Of a DNA stretch of 5,704 nucleotides, positions 1 through 5,704 are shown in pieces. Position 1 is the stretch's first letter. Each line of letters starts with the position of its first letter. The notes under the pieces were generated by a model. That model made no database searches, had not been told where the DNA came from, and saw nothing but the letters and a program-made list of their open reading frames with translations. A program made the position numbers and the translations under genes. The DNA is from Paracoccaceae bacterium. GTDB taxonomy: Bacteria > Pseudomonadota > Alphaproteobacteria > Rhodobacterales > Rhodobacteraceae. The DNA is taken from contig CABZJG010000124.1 of NCBI GenBank assembly GCA_902525995.1, forward strand, positions 1 through 5,704. The letters are read 5' to 3'.

Positions 1-80
1 GTCCAAATCGCTCAATTTTTGAGAGCATGCACTTTCAGTTGCAAAATGCTGAGGAATTTGATTTCAATCCTGCAGAATAA
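1..80 (+). CDS. C-terminal end of an unidentified protein (partial)
   Basis: Reading from base 3, 25 codons are open and end in TAA at 78-80. The translated tail contains FESMHFQLQNAEEFDFNPAE, an acidic, phenylalanine-rich end that looks like a genuine protein C-terminus. I do not recognise the family. Another frame is also open through this stretch, so the frame choice is an inference from the plausible residue composition and from a stop 33 bases ahead of the next start. That spacing would allow co-transcription with the quinone oxidoreductase gene at 114. The start lies outside the window. Confidence 0.45.
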   Translation, partial: PNRSIFESMHFQLQNAEEFDFNPAE

Positions 81-113
81 CCGATCAATACAGCGGCAAA
101 AAGCGAGCGCAAA

Positions 114-1073
114 ATGCAGGCACTTCAAGTCACGCAATTAGGCCAAAGCCCGTGCATGAACACCTTAGAAATCCCTCAGCCTGCCACCGGCCAAGTCCGG
201 TTGAAAATTCTTGCGTGCGGCTTGAACTTTGCTGACCTCTTGATGATCAAAGGGACCTATCAGGACACTCCAACAGTGCCTTTCACCCTCGGGTTAGAAC
301 TGGTGGGTATTGTCGAGGCTTTGGGCCCCGAAACCTCAGGGCCAGCCATTGGAACGCGGGTCGCAGTTTACAGCGGCCAAGGCGGTTTGGCGCAATATGG
401 CTGCTTTGATGCCACGCGGTGCCTGCCTTTGCCAGACGGCGTTCCGACCATTGAAGCCGCAGGATTTCAAATTGCTTATGGGACCAGTCATGTGGCTTTG
501 GACTGCAAGGCCCGCTTGCAGTCGGGCGAAACCTTGCTGGTGCTTGGGGCGGCTGGCGGCGTCGGGCTCACTGCGGTTGAACTGGGCAAGCTAATGGGGG
601 CTAAAGTTATTGCCGCAGCCCGCGGCCAAAAACGGCTGGATATTGCGGCAGCGGCCGGCGCGGATCATTTGATCGATCCGGAAACCACAGATTTGCGTGA
701 AGCGGTCAAAGCACTTGGCGGCGCAGATGTGGTCTATGACCCCGTTGGCGGTGATCAATTTGCCGCAGCTTTTCGCGCCTGTAATCCCGATGGGCGCATG
801 GTTGTTATCGGCTTTGCCAGCGGCACGGTGCCGCCCATAGCAGCCAATCACATGATGGTAAAAAACATCACCGTCCAAGGGGTGAACTGGGGCGGATATA
901 TGCGGTTTAAACCACAGGTTCTAACAGAAAGCCTTAGAATCTTGATCGATTGGTATCAGGCTGGACGGCTTAAGCCGCATATTAGCCATATAGTGCCCTT
1001 TGAGCAGGCCGTTGAGGGTTTGGATCTGCTGCGCACCCGTAAATCTACCGGGAAAGTGGTGATCACACTTTAA
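114..1073 (+). CDS. NADPH:quinone oxidoreductase-type MDR family protein
   Basis: This is a 319-residue zinc-independent medium-chain dehydrogenase/reductase of the quinone oxidoreductase (zeta-crystallin) type. By family knowledge such cytosolic enzymes use NADPH to reduce quinones or other activated carbonyl compounds; the substrate cannot be told here. Residues 1 to about 120 form the GroES-like half, including the family-typical stretch CGLNFADLLMIKGTY (35-49). The Rossmann half carries the nucleotide-binding loop GAAGGVG (145-151), followed by AKVIAAARGQKR (163-174), where the arginines suit NADPH. The region DVVYDPVGG (205-213) and the C-terminal ending STGKVVITL (311-319) are also typical. 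The catalytic and structural zinc cysteines of alcohol dehydrogenases are absent. The length is normal for the family. The ribosome site ahead of ATG 114 is weak (AGCGAG-like), but the N-terminus MQALQV matches the usual start. No clear terminator follows. Confidence 0.9.
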   Translation: MQALQVTQLGQSPCMNTLEIPQPATGQVRLKILACGLNFADLLMIKGTYQDTPTVPFTLGLELVGIVEALGPETSGPAIGTRVAVYSGQGGLAQYGCFDATRCLPLPDGVPTIEAAGFQIAYGTSHVALDCKARLQSGETLLVLGAAGGVGLTAVELGKLMGAKVIAAARGQKRLDIAAAAGADHLIDPETTDLREAVKALGGADVVYDPVGGDQFAAAFRACNPDGRMVVIGFASGTVPPIAANHMMVKNITVQGVNWGGYMRFKPQVLTESLRILIDWYQAGRLKPHISHIVPFEQAVEGLDLLRTRKSTGKVVITL

Positions 1074-1210
1074 AATTGTTCATGCTATGCGAAAAATTTA
1101 TAAAACAACTGTTTTCTCGTCTTGAAACCCGCTATAGGTTTGCCAATATCTATTATAACGGATTTCGCATCGCGCGAGGTCTTATGTATTGAGACGAACC
1201 GGAGGTTAAA

Positions 1211-1987
1211 ATGGCAGAATATAAAACCGTACAATCCGCAGTCGGCGCCCGCGCCGCTGAGATTGACGAGGGCCTGCGCGCCCATATGAATAAAGTTTAC
1301 GGCACCATGTCCATCGGCATGTTGATCACGGCTTTGGCCGCTTGGGCGATAGCCGGGCTTGCCACAACAACTGATCCAGCAAATGCTGTTGGCCAGATGT
1401 CAAACGGCACTATGCTGACATCCCTTGGGGCTGCGATTTACACATCTGCCCTGCGGTGGGTTATTATGCTTGCACCGCTGGCCATGATCTTTGGCTTTGG
1501 CGCTGTCATGCAGCGGGCATCGGCCAGTGCTGCACAGCTGTTTTTCTTTCTGTTTGCGACACTGATCGGCGTTTCGCTCAGCTCGATCTTTATCTTCTAC
1601 ACAAGCTATTCAATCGTTCAGACCTTCTTGGTGACAGCTATCGCTTTCGCTGGTCTATCGCTCTGGGGCTATACGACCAAGCGTGATATTTCCGGTTGGG
1701 GATCGTTCCTGATGATGGGCGTGATTGGCATTTTGGTGGCAATGATCGTCAATATCTTCCTTGGCTCACCAGCGATCATGTTCGCAATTTCAATTCTGGG
1801 CGTGCTGATTTTTGCGGGCCTCACCGCCTATGATACGCAAAACATTAAGAACACCTATCTTGCTCATGCGCATCACGGCGATCAGGAATGGCTGGATAAA
1901 TCAGCAATCCATGGCGCGCTGAACCTGTATCTGGATTTCCTAAACATGTTCCAGTTCCTGCTGATGTTTATGGGCAGCCAAGAATAA
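1211..1987 (+). CDS. Bax inhibitor-1/YccA family inner-membrane protein
   Basis: This 258-residue integral membrane protein belongs to the BI-1/TMBIM family (relatives: E. coli YccA and YbhL, Bacillus YetJ). Members form a seven-helix bundle; YetJ is a pH-sensitive calcium leak channel and YccA modulates FtsH proteolysis. The role of this copy is unknown. After a charged cytoplasmic N-terminus (1-30), hydrophobic segments lie at about 33-52, 82-100, 106-128, 136-154, 164-183, 187-205 and 233-254. The family signature GLTAYDTQ (203-210) holds Asp208, and Asp242 in the last helix (LYLDFLNMF) is the probable partner in the buried aspartate pair that gates YetJ; that pairing is by analogy. The length is normal. 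The start is fixed by GGAGG at 1201-1205, five bases before ATG. The gene appears monocistronic: a 137-base gap precedes it and a strong terminator follows 19 bases after the stop. Confidence 0.95.
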   Translation: MAEYKTVQSAVGARAAEIDEGLRAHMNKVYGTMSIGMLITALAAWAIAGLATTTDPANAVGQMSNGTMLTSLGAAIYTSALRWVIMLAPLAMIFGFGAVMQRASASAAQLFFFLFATLIGVSLSSIFIFYTSYSIVQTFLVTAIAFAGLSLWGYTTKRDISGWGSFLMMGVIGILVAMIVNIFLGSPAIMFAISILGVLIFAGLTAYDTQNIKNTYLAHAHHGDQEWLDKSAIHGALNLYLDFLNMFQFLLMFMGSQE

Positions 1988-2006
1988 CGCTTTTACTGAT
2001 AATGTC

Positions 2007-2036
2007 AAAAGGCCGGGCATAATGTCCGGCCTTTTT
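2007..2036 (+). terminator. Intrinsic terminator of the BI-1 family gene
   Basis: A 10-bp perfect stem pairs AAAAGGCCGG (2007-2016) with CCGGCCTTTT (2026-2035), with short extra pairing inside the nine-base loop. The rightward strand continues as TTTTTCGTTT. It begins 19 bases after the TAA of the membrane protein gene. The A tract on the left side could give weak function in the opposite direction too. Confidence 0.9.
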
Positions 2037-2110
2037 CGTTTAAGAGCGTAAAAGTGCATGACAATGTTTTTTATGGACATCGCCATAGCAATGGGTCAAG
2101 TCATGTCCAG

Positions 2111-2147
2111 AAAAAACAAAAGCCGCCCAGATGTCTGCGCGGCTTTT
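2111..2147 (-). terminator. Intrinsic terminator of rpmG
   Basis: A 9-bp stem joins GCGGCTTTT (2139-2147) and AAAAGCCGC (2118-2126). On the leftward transcript the hairpin is followed by a U-rich tract, the complement of AAAAAACAAA at 2111-2120. It lies 22 bases beyond the rpmG stop codon. The symmetric A/T flanks mean it may also stop rightward read-through. Confidence 0.85.
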
Positions 2148-2169
2148 CATAAAAACGATGTCGAAAAGG

Positions 2170-2337
2170 TTATTTGATTTTACCCTCTTTATATTCGACA
2201 TGCTTGCGCACAACCGGATCATACTTCCGGACCACCATTTTTTCGGTCATGGTGCGCGCGTTTTTCTTGGTCACGTAAAAGTGGCCAGTGTCCGCGGTCG
2301 AGTTCAGGCGGATTTTAATTGTGGTCGGCTTCGCCAT
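2170..2337 (-). CDS. rpmG: 50S ribosomal protein L33
   Basis: The gene encodes a 55-residue basic protein, the full usual length of bacterial L33, a component of the large ribosomal subunit near the E site. Recognisable family stretches are IKIRLNSTADTGHFYVTKKN (7-26) and MVVRKYDPVVRKHVEYKEGK (34-53). There is no cysteine at all, so this is the zinc-independent form rather than the zinc-ribbon form with paired CxxC motifs. An upstream in-frame ATG would add ten residues, mostly arginine (MTFGRRRRRK). The ATG at 2337-2335 is preferred because AGGAG lies seven bases before it and it gives the canonical MAKPTT start. The gene has its own promoter-like element at 2423-2396 and its own terminator, so it is probably a single-gene unit. 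Confidence 0.97.
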   Translation of the reverse strand: MAKPTTIKIRLNSTADTGHFYVTKKNARTMTEKMVVRKYDPVVRKHVEYKEGKIK

Positions 2338-2395
2338 TTTTCGTCTCCTGCGTCGGCCAAAGGTCATGCCGGTGAAATTCTATCCTGAAGCCTGC

Positions 2396-2423
2396 CTTTT
2401 AGCGATGCTGACGCCACTGTCAA
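2396..2423 (-). promoter_or_regulatory. Likely sigma-70 promoter of rpmG
   Basis: On the leftward strand a perfect -35 hexamer TTGACA (2423-2418) is followed, after 16 bases, by TAAAAG (2401-2396), which matches four of six -10 consensus positions. Transcription would start near 2389, leaving a leader of about 50 bases before the rpmG start codon. It lies downstream of the rnpB 3' end, so it serves rpmG alone. This is a pattern match only. Confidence 0.6.
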
Positions 2424-2472
2424 CCATGATGAGGCAGAATTCGAAGCTCTCACGCAGAAACCCCCAAAAAAG

Positions 2473-2866
2473 ATGCGCGGAGAGCCTATAAGCCGGATTC
2501 TGTCCCGGGGTTACCCCCTTGGATGACCATTCCTCTGAACGCAGGATTGCCCCTGCGCCTCTAGCTGCCAACCCGAACCCTTGGGCCAAAGCAGCCCTGC
2601 GGTGATATCGGCGCACCGATCAACCCGCACAAGGTTCCTATTCGGCATTGCTCCCGGTGGGGCTTGCCATGCGGGCGCTGTTACCAGCCCCCCGGTGGGC
2701 TCTTACCCCACCCTTTCACCCTTACCCGTGCGTGCACGGGCGGTTTGCTTTCTGTGGCGCTCTCCGTCGGGTTGCCCCGCCCGGGCGTTACCCGGCACCG
2801 TCGCTTTGTGGAGTCCGGACTTTCCTCGAACCTTAACGGCCCGCGGCCATCCAGCCCTCCGCGCGC
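2473..2866 (-). ncRNA. rnpB: RNase P RNA, bacterial type A
   Basis: This is the catalytic RNA of RNase P, which with the small RnpA protein removes 5' leaders from precursor tRNAs. Read leftward, it carries the universally conserved blocks in order: GAGGAAAGTCCGGACTCCAC at 2827-2808 (5' strand of P4), ACAGAAAGCAAACCGCC at 2755-2739, the GGTAAGGGTGAAAGGGTGGG segment starting at 2727, the block around 2668-2639 with CCCCACCGGGAGCAA, and ACAGAATCCGGCTTAT at 2503-2488 (3' strand of P4). The ends are set by an 8-bp P1 helix, GCGCGGAG (2864-2857) with CTCCGCGC (2482-2475). A run of six T on the leftward strand (2471-2466) follows directly and probably marks termination. The length of about 395 bases and the overall pattern fit alphaproteobacteria. 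Exact ends are uncertain by a few bases. Several open frames crossing this region are chance. Confidence 0.96.
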
Positions 2867-2871
2867 CTAAG

Positions 2872-2900
2872 GGGTTAGTTTGCTTGAGTATGTTCGTCAA
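2872..2900 (-). promoter_or_regulatory. Likely promoter of rnpB
   Basis: On the leftward strand TTGACG (2900-2895) and TAACCC (2877-2872) are separated by 17 bases. The -35 matches five of six consensus positions; the -10 matches only its first two bases, though a near-consensus TTGAC with a poor -10 is common in Rhodobacterales. The position is the best argument: a start six or seven bases downstream falls at about 2866, just where the P1 helix of RNase P RNA begins. Confidence 0.5.
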
Positions 2901-2947
2901 CGTGTAAACGCTGTTTTGCACAGTTGGCCCTGGCAGAAAACGCAGCG

Positions 2948-3568
2948 CTATTCACTTTCTGACAGCGCCAGACGGAAAGGCGAAGGATCCCAGGTGCAGG
3001 CAAAACCATCGCCATCCGGATCAAGTCCTAACCAGTCTCGCTTTGGGCCGCCACGCTTTAAAAACATCTCTTGTGCAGCCGTTGAAGAAGTGTACTGACC
3101 ACATCTGTATAGGTGGCTGTATTCGCTGACCAACCCCGAGCGAGGGTATAAAGGCACACCCACCGGATTGGATGTCAGCAGGGCATATTCAACAACATTT
3201 GGAATATCGGTACCCGGACGCACAGGCAGTTCAGTGGGTTCAATGAGAACGTATTGCATCCGGTTTACCGCCAAACGCTCGGCATCGCTTTCAATGGTTT
3301 GCCGATTTGAGACCGCTTCAAAGTCATTTTCATCCGACAGAGCAATGCTTGTAGAATTTGGCAAGCTTGTTTCTTCCACCTCGGCCGGTTTTCTGTCCAC
3401 AAGCGCTACCGTGTCTTCCAAAACATTGATGGTATCCGCAACCACCGCAATCCCCGCAGCCGTTGTATCAGCCAATTTTGGCGGCAAAGCCTCAAGCCCG
3501 CTATCAGGTATCGTCGGCTCGCAGCCGGCAAGGCCCAAAACAACGCAGAATAAAACAACCTTTCGCAT
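2948..3568 (-). CDS. Excalibur-domain lipoprotein
   Basis: This 206-residue predicted lipoprotein starts at ATG 3568-3566, with AAGGA nine bases upstream. The signal peptide MRKVVLFCVVLGLAG leads to a lipobox ending in Cys16 (LAGC, 13-16), so the protein should be lipidated and anchored in the periplasm. Residues 17 to about 125 are a low-complexity, acidic region without a recognised domain and probably form a linker. The C-terminus is the conserved part: LYRCGQYTSSTAAQEMFLKR (153-172) followed by GLDPDGDGFACTWDP (181-195). This matches the Excalibur pattern, in which a DxDxDG-type acidic loop (Asp183, 185, 187) resembles an EF-hand calcium loop and paired cysteines (Cys156, Cys191) likely form a disulfide. 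Calcium binding is inferred. The function is unknown. The start lies 22 bases after the gatA stop, so it is probably co-transcribed with gatCA. A longer in-frame start at 3652 lies inside gatA and would lose the signal peptide. Confidence 0.85.
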   Translation of the reverse strand: MRKVVLFCVVLGLAGCEPTIPDSGLEALPPKLADTTAAGIAVVADTINVLEDTVALVDRKPAEVEETSLPNSTSIALSDENDFEAVSNRQTIESDAERLAVNRMQYVLIEPTELPVRPGTDIPNVVEYALLTSNPVGVPLYPRSGLVSEYSHLYRCGQYTSSTAAQEMFLKRGGPKRDWLGLDPDGDGFACTWDPSPFRLALSESE

Positions 3569-3590
3569 GCAAATTTTTCCTTTGCTCACG

Positions 3591-5081
3591 TTACACAGAT
3601 GACCACCAATTGTCGGGTTTTGCGCGAAAACCAGCCGCGCTTTCCAGTGCAAAAGCAGTGTTCAGCAAATCGCCTTCTTGCCAGGGTTTTCCGATCAGTT
3701 GCAAACCCAAAGGCAAGCTTTGTGCATCCAGCCCTGCTGGAACAGATATCCCGGGCAATCCGGCTAAATTAACTGTAACTGTAAACACATCATTGAGGTA
3801 CATCTGCACCGGATCAACCTCGGCCATATCCCCAAGCCCAAAGGCGGCAGAAGGCGTCGTTGGCGTTAATATTGCATCTACGCCAGAGGCAAAAACATCC
3901 TCAAAGTCTTTCTTGATAAGCGCACGCACACGCCGCGCCCGATTGTAGTACGCGTCATAAAAGCCCGCCGACAGAACATAGGTCCCGATCATAATACGCC
4001 GCTGGACCTCGGTGCCGAACCCTTCAGCGCGGGATTTTTCATACATTTCGGTGATGCCGTCACCGGCATCCAGCTGCGCGCGGCGACCAAAGCGCACCCC
4101 ATCATAGCGCGCCAAATTCGACGAAGCTTCCGCTGGGGCAATCACGTAATAGGCTGGCAGCGCATATTTGGTATGGGGCAAGCTGACGTCAACCACTTCA
4201 GCGCCGGCATCACGCAGCATTGCAGACCCGTCTGACCACAGCTTTTCAATCTCATCCGGCATCCCATCCAAACGATACTCTTTGGGGATCCCGATCTTTT
4301 TACCGCGGATATCTCCGGTTAGAAGCGCTTCAAAATTTGGCACCTCCAGCTCGGCGCTGGTGCTGTCTTTGGGATCATGACTGCACATCGCTTCAAGCAT
4401 AATCGCGGCATCGCGCACCGATTTTGTCATCGGGCCAGCCTGATCAAGCGAGCTGGCAAAGGCCACAATGCCCCACCGCGAGCAGCGTCCATAAGTCGGT
4501 TTAATACCGACGATACCAGCAAAGGCCGCAGGCTGGCGGATTGAGCCGCCCGTATCGGTGCCAGTGGCAGCCAAACACAGATCTGCCGCCACTGCAGCAG
4601 CAGAGCCCCCGGATGATCCGCCCGGGGTCAGCTGTTTGTCACCTAGTTTCCAAGGATTAACCGCATCGCCGTAGATCGAGGTTTCATTGGAAGAGCCCAT
4701 GGCAAACTCATCCATATTCAACTTGCCGATCATGACCGCGCCGGCGTCAAATAGATTTTGGCTTACGGTGCTTTCATATTCGGGGCGAAAGCCGTCTAAA
4801 ATACGGCTGGCGGCCTGACTGGACACCCCTTTGGTGCAAAACAAATCTTTGATCCCGATCGGCAGGCCGCACATGGCCGGCGCATCGCCCTGTGCCAAAC
4901 GGCTGTCGGCAGCTGCCGCCTGATCAAGCGCCAGCTCTGGCGTATGGTGAACCACCGCATTCAATGCCCCGCCGCCCTCGGCAGCCCGCAAGCAGGCCTC
5001 GGTTAGCTCTACAGATGTGATATCTTTGCTGCGCAAAAGATCGCGGCCCTCTGCAAGGGTCAAACTGTTGAGATTTTCCAT
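3591..5081 (-). CDS. gatA: Asp-tRNA(Asn)/Glu-tRNA(Gln) amidotransferase subunit A
   Basis: GatA is the glutaminase subunit of GatCAB. It releases ammonia from glutamine, which is channelled to GatB to convert Glu-tRNA(Gln) to Gln-tRNA(Gln) and, where needed, Asp-tRNA(Asn) to Asn-tRNA(Asn). The 496-residue protein is full length for the amidase-signature family. The catalytic triad is visible: Lys78 in GIKD (76-79), the cis-serine Ser156 in the glycine/serine signature GGSSGGS (154-160), and the nucleophile Ser180 in DTGGSIRQPA (176-185). The 24-residue spacing between the two serines agrees with characterised GatA enzymes. The C-terminal section with AILTPTTPSAAFGLGD (403-418) and NLAGLPGISVPAG (438-450) is also typical. 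The ATG shares its A (5081) with the TAA of gatC, which suggests translational coupling and equal subunit output. gatB is not in the window. Confidence 0.98.
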   Translation of the reverse strand: MENLNSLTLAEGRDLLRSKDITSVELTEACLRAAEGGGALNAVVHHTPELALDQAAAADSRLAQGDAPAMCGLPIGIKDLFCTKGVSSQAASRILDGFRPEYESTVSQNLFDAGAVMIGKLNMDEFAMGSSNETSIYGDAVNPWKLGDKQLTPGGSSGGSAAAVAADLCLAATGTDTGGSIRQPAAFAGIVGIKPTYGRCSRWGIVAFASSLDQAGPMTKSVRDAAIMLEAMCSHDPKDSTSAELEVPNFEALLTGDIRGKKIGIPKEYRLDGMPDEIEKLWSDGSAMLRDAGAEVVDVSLPHTKYALPAYYVIAPAEASSNLARYDGVRFGRRAQLDAGDGITEMYEKSRAEGFGTEVQRRIMIGTYVLSAGFYDAYYNRARRVRALIKKDFEDVFASGVDAILTPTTPSAAFGLGDMAEVDPVQMYLNDVFTVTVNLAGLPGISVPAGLDAQSLPLGLQLIGKPWQEGDLLNTAFALESAAGFRAKPDNWWSSV

Positions 5082-5368
5082 TATTCGACCACCTTAGGAA
5101 CGGCGAAAAATCCTTCACGCGAATCGGGTGCATTCGACAGAACATCCGCTTGCTGATCGCCGTCGGTAATGACATCCTCGCGGCGCTTTAGACGCTGCGG
5201 GGTCACTGATGTCATTGGTTCAACATCGCTGACATCGACCTCATTAAGCTCATTGATAAACCCAAGGATCATATTAAATTCATCTGCAAGAGCAGGCAGC
5301 GCATCCGCCTCTACTCTGATCCGCGCCAGTTTTGCAACTTTGGCCGCTGTAGCCGTATCAATCGACAT
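5081..5368 (-). CDS. gatC: Asp-tRNA(Asn)/Glu-tRNA(Gln) amidotransferase subunit C
   Basis: GatC is the small subunit that wraps around GatA and GatB and stabilises GatCAB. The 95-residue product is the usual length. Family features are the N-terminal helix with VAKLARI (11-17), the helix containing NMILGFINELNEVDVSDVEP, whose end VEPM anchors the extended linker, then the conserved LRED-like motif (here KRREDV) and the C-terminal FFAVPKVVE tail. The start ATG 5368-5366 is chosen because GGGAG sits six bases upstream and it gives the standard MSID-type N-terminus; an upstream in-frame ATG at 5449 would overlap the preceding reading frame and add 27 residues foreign to GatC. The stop overlaps the gatA start by one base. 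A weak promoter may lie in the 31-base gap or inside the preceding gene, so gatCA could also be read from further upstream. Confidence 0.97.
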   Translation of the reverse strand: MSIDTATAAKVAKLARIRVEADALPALADEFNMILGFINELNEVDVSDVEPMTSVTPQRLKRREDVITDGDQQADVLSNAPDSREGFFAVPKVVE

Positions 5369-5399
5369 CCGGAACTCCCAAAAAACCTGTTTAAATCCT

Positions 5400-5704
5400 T
5401 TACCCTTGCTGCCCGTCGCCTGCAAGCATATGGCGCCGATAAACCTCAATCATCCACCCCAACATTGCCGCATTGATCAAATGCCATAAAAAAATGCGTG
5501 CCCTGCGGCCAAGTTGTGCAGAGTTGCAAGTCCACGGTTCGAAGCCCCAAAGACACAGATAAAAGCACCACCCCGCCCCATAGGCCGCGCGCCACCTGCG
5601 GCAACCTGCGGTGCAAACCGATTGCATAAACCGCAATTAAAATCGGCACTGGCATATACCCAAGACTGCTTCCCAACCCCTCAACATCTTTAGATCATGT
5701 TCAT
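5400..5704 (-). pseudogene. Ceramidase-like membrane protein, frameshifted, 5' end outside window
   Basis: The leftward strand encodes the last third of a protein resembling the ceramidase (alkaline ceramidase/CREST) family of bacterial membrane hydrolases. One frame gives LGSSLGYMPVPILIAVYAIG, a hydrophobic segment, and LRTVDLQLCTTWPQGTHF. A second frame supplies WHLINAAMLGWMIEVYRRHM and ends at TAA 5402-5400. They would join as THFLWHLIN if the seven-T run of the coding strand (positions 5494-5488) had six T. As read, the frame passes to FFMAF and stops at TGA 5448-5446. The break falls inside the HxxxH pair (H-F-L-W-H) that in alkaline ceramidases supplies two of the zinc ligands, so an unrepaired product should be inactive. 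The frame upstream of the LGSS segment is also closed by TGA at 5697-5695. Family assignment is from recalled motifs and is moderate. The reconstructed end lies 31 bases before gatC. Confidence 0.65.

Noticed and set aside
1074..1210. Promoter for the BI-1 family gene in the AT-rich gap (TTGAAA 1122-1127, TATTAT 1151-1156, TATAAC 1154-1159)
   Set aside because: The TTGAAA is 23 bases or more from the TA-rich hexamers, and the hexamers have no -35 at 16-18 bases. A promoter surely exists in or near this gap, but I cannot place it.
2058..2177. Rightward open frame of 39 codons beginning MTMFFMDIAIAMG
   Set aside because: It has no ribosome site, runs straight through the rpmG terminator stem and ends antisense to the 3' end of rpmG; it is best explained by chance.
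2380..2921. Several open frames on both strands across the RNase P RNA region
   Set aside because: They lie on a conserved structural RNA, disagree in frame with one another and show arginine/proline-rich translations typical of GC-rich RNA genes rather than of proteins.
2901..2945. Possible terminator of the lipoprotein transcript, an imperfect repeat of CGCTG...TTTT...GC with its complement
   Set aside because: The stem needs bulges and is followed by TTTACA rather than a U tract; too weak to call, and read-through into rnpB remains possible.
3168..3948. Rightward frames of 144 and 161 codons opposite the lipoprotein and gatA
   Set aside because: They are antisense to well-supported genes, have no family resemblance and overlap each other in different frames.
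5369..5430. Promoter for gatCA (TTGCAG with TAAAGG at 17 bases on the leftward strand)
   Set aside because: Each hexamer matches only about half of the consensus, and part of it lies in the end of the ceramidase-like reading frame; not distinguishable from chance.

Overview
This is an ordinary housekeeping stretch of an alphaproteobacterial chromosome, most likely from the Rhodobacterales (Roseobacter-type). The basis is the alphaproteobacterial style of the RNase P RNA, the cysteine-free L33 protein, the GatC/GatA sequences, and a lipoprotein with an Excalibur-like C-terminus of a kind I associate with this order. The moderate GC content would suit a marine roseobacter, but genus is not resolved. 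I found no mobile element, CRISPR array, phage gene or tRNA, and no convincing new multi-gene system.

Layout. The left part reads rightward: the last codons of an unidentified gene (1-80), a zinc-free NADPH:quinone-oxidoreductase-type MDR enzyme (114-1073), and a seven-helix Bax inhibitor-1/YccA membrane protein (1211-1987) closed by a strong intrinsic terminator. Everything to the right reads leftward. Listed from the window's right end in transcription order, these are: a broken ceramidase-like gene (5704-5400), gatC (5368-5081), gatA (5081-3591), an Excalibur-domain lipoprotein (3568-2948), the RNase P RNA gene rnpB (about 2866-2473) and rpmG for ribosomal protein L33 (2337-2170), with its own terminator. 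The two convergent blocks meet between 1988 and 2169, where two terminators stand back to back.

How it works together. GatC and GatA are two of the three subunits of the tRNA-dependent amidotransferase GatCAB (gatB is not in the window). RNase P matures tRNA 5' ends and L33 is a 50S protein, so the leftward block is mostly translation machinery. rnpB and rpmG each have a recognisable promoter of their own. The lipoprotein sits 22 bases behind gatA and probably shares its transcript.

The main anomaly is the ceramidase-like gene at the right edge. A seven-T run on the coding strand shifts the frame between the two histidines of its HxxxH metal motif, and a second frame problem lies about 190 bases upstream. 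It is either a pseudogene or a pair of homopolymer sequencing errors.
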